From the NCBI GenBank assembly GCA_005888465.1, contig VAYJ01000054.1, forward strand, positions 1-24,144: a stretch of DNA of 24,144 bases, given 5' to 3'. This stretch comes from Actinomycetota bacterium (lineage in GTDB: Bacteria; Actinomycetota; UBA4738). The notes below the pieces were generated by a model that searched no databases, was not told where the DNA came from, and saw only the letters and a list, made by a program, of their open reading frames with translations. A program made the position numbers and the translations under genes. This document shows, one piece after another, positions 22,987 to 24,144 of this stretch (within the stretch, counting starts at the first letter, position 1; the number at the start of each line of letters is the position of its first letter).

Positions 22987-23909
22987 GTCGCGCCTCCGCG
23001 GTCGAGCGGGGCGACGGAGACCTCCTGAGGCGTCGCGACCCGGGCGCCGGCGGCGATGACGGCATCGGGCCGGTCGGTGTGCGCGTGGACTCGGACGACG
23101 CCGGCGTGCTCGACGACGGCAACCGAGTCGCCCAGCGCGTCGATCGCTTTGCGGAGCGTGGCGGCAGCTCCGTCCGCCGCCTCGAGCAGGTACTGCACCT
23201 CATAGCGAACCGCGCTCGCCCCGGATGCGATACGGGTGAGCGGGATCGTCGGGTGCGTCCCGTTCGGCATTGGATGCCCCGCAAGGGAAGCCGCGAGCGC
23301 CTCGATGAGCAAGACGATGCCCTTCGCGCCCGCGTCCACGACGCCCGCTTCGCGAAGCTCGGGGAGGATCTCGGTCGTGCGCGCGAGCGAGGCTCGAGCC
23401 GCCGCGAGAGCGGCATCGAGCACCTTGATGGGATCGCCCCCTCGGGCGGCACGTTCGCGCGCGGCCGACGCGGCCTCGCGCGTCACCGTGATCGCCGTTC
23501 CCTCGGCCGGCCGGGCGAAGGCCGTGGCGACCGCCGCCGCCCCGGACTCGAGCGCGGCGGCGAGTTCGGTCCCGTCCCCGGCACCGATCCCGCGCAGCAT
23601 CTGGGACAGCACGACGCCCGAGTTGCCGCGGGCGCCGCGGAGTGCCGCGTCCGTCATGGCCTCCACGATCGTTCGGCGGTCGGTGTTGGTAGGCAGTGAC
23701 TCCAGCGCGCGCTCGACGGCCTCCTGTGTATGCACGAGGTTGGTGCCGGTGTCCGCGTCCGCGACGGGATACACGTTGATCGCGTCGAGCTGGGCACGGT
23801 GCTCGCGCAGCGACTCCAGATACGCGGTCATCGCCCGCCGAAGGACGGGGCCGTCGAGGCCCGCGGGCATCACCACCGCAGGTCGGGGGGCATTTTCGGA
23901 TTCTAGCAT
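22983..23909 (-). CDS. DAK2-domain (FakA/YloV-like) protein, short form
   Basis: A 308-residue protein of the dihydroxyacetone-kinase-like family; FakA relatives phosphorylate fatty acids bound to FakB. The nucleotide/metal-binding motif is INVYPVADADTGTNL (44-58), with RGARGNSGVVLSQMLRG (91-107) and DAGAKGIVLLIEAL typical of the DAK2 domain. A middle domain follows (VRYEVQYLLEAADGAAATLR, then DSVAVVEHAGVVRVHAHTD). FakA/YloV proteins are usually about 550 residues with a further C-terminal domain; here the protein stops after the middle domain. In the metal motif, Ala replaces the usual Gly before the second Asp (DAD for DGD). The ATG at 23909 has GGAGAGG 4 nt upstream. It overlaps recG, as is common for dak2-recG pairs. 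Confidence 0.88.
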   Translation of the reverse strand: MLESENAPRPAVVMPAGLDGPVLRRAMTAYLESLREHRAQLDAINVYPVADADTGTNLVHTQEAVERALESLPTNTDRRTIVEAMTDAALRGARGNSGVVLSQMLRGIGAGDGTELAAALESGAAAVATAFARPAEGTAITVTREAASAARERAARGGDPIKVLDAALAAARASLARTTEILPELREAGVVDAGAKGIVLLIEALAASLAGHPMPNGTHPTIPLTRIASGASAVRYEVQYLLEAADGAAATLRKAIDALGDSVAVVEHAGVVRVHAHTDRPDAVIAAGARVATPQEVSVAPLDRGGAT

Positions 23910-23969
23910 CGGCCCTCTCCGGCTCCGACGGTGCGCGATCGCGACCGCGTAGGTGACGCATCCGGCACA
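23910..23969. promoter_or_regulatory. Divergent intergenic region
   Basis: Sixty bases separate the start of the long minus-strand gene run from the divergent plus-strand lipoprotein. Promoters for both directions are expected here or just beyond. I see no convincing -10/-35 pair. A 10-bp palindrome CGCGATCGCG lies at 23934-23943 and could be an operator, but such GC-rich palindromes also arise by chance. Confidence 0.35.
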
Positions 23970-24144
23970 ATGGATGGCGTCATGCCGCTCGTTCGATCAC
24001 GTCCGCTGCTGGTCGCGGCCGTCGCGCTCGCCCTGGCCGCGTGCACGGGCAAGCCGAAGGGTTCGAGCGCTTCTCCCGTGGCGCTCCCGTCGTCGGCTAC
24101 GGCCCTGCCGACGTTCACCGCAACCCAGTTCCGCGAGCTGCTCA
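23970..24144 (+). CDS. Putative lipoprotein (partial, C-terminus off the right edge)
   Basis: The only plus-strand gene supported here. It reads M-D-G-V then MPLVRSRPLLVAAVALALAA-C. This is a textbook lipoprotein signal peptide: arginines, a hydrophobic core, and the lipobox LAAC, with Cys at residue 21 counted from the second ATG (23982). The mature start CTGKPKGSSASPVALPSS is a Ser/Pro/Ala-rich linker, then LPTFTATQFRELL before the edge. The start could be 23970 or 23982; neither has a strong SD. The tail resembles the lead-in to a thioredoxin-like (TlpA/ResA) domain, but too little is visible to claim it. Confidence 0.72.
   Translation, partial: MDGVMPLVRSRPLLVAAVALALAACTGKPKGSSASPVALPSSATALPTFTATQFRELL

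Overview
This window is a high-GC, tightly packed housekeeping region from an actinobacterium-like organism, probably an uncultivated or deep-branching Actinomycetota. The evidence is the gene content and order. A DUF2469 gene follows rnhB, a SepIVA-type coiled-coil gene lies between coaD and the DUF177-rpmF pair, acyP lies between mutM and smc, and a WhiG/FliA-type sigma factor follows dprA and xerC. From memory, this order (coaD, sepIVA, DUF177, rpmF, rnc, mutM, acyP, smc, ftsY, ffh, rpsP, KH protein, rimM, trmD, rplS, lepB, rnhB, DUF2469, yraN, comM, dprA, xerC, whiG, M23 peptidase) follows the actinobacterial chromosome.

Layout in transcription order (minus strand, right to left). A DAK2-domain protein and recG open the run. 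They are followed by rsmD, coaD, sepIVA, DUF177, rpmF, rnc, mutM and acyP, then smc, ftsY, an NAD(P)-binding epimerase-like gene and ffh. The translation and RNA-processing block rpsP, khpA, rimM, trmD, rplS comes next, then lepB, rnhB, DUF2469 and yraN, then the DNA-uptake and recombination genes comM, dprA and xerC. whiG and a secreted M23 peptidase that runs off the left edge close the run. Most junctions overlap by 1-17 nt or are under about 35 nt, so these genes probably form one or a few long, translationally coupled operons. A single divergent plus-strand gene, a putative lipoprotein, begins at the right edge.

No mobile element, CRISPR array, tRNA or rRNA was seen, and I find no convincing novel multi-gene system. 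The unusual features are lesions and oddities inside essential genes. (1) A tandem duplication across the trmD/rplS junction (7588-8495) leaves one intact copy of each gene on the outside and two truncated, fused fragments inside. The two copies differ by a 59-nt indel that holds the trmD stop and a promoter-like element. (2) rnc is split by a frame break near 18170-18181, with roughly 18 codons apparently missing. (3) mutM, at its best-supported start, lacks the N-terminal catalytic proline of the Fpg family. (4) rnhB and possibly ftsY lack any ATG/GTG/TTG in the expected place and have strong Shine-Dalgarno sequences in front of CTG and ATC. Items 1, 2 and 4 could be biology or sequencing/assembly error; reads over these sites would decide.
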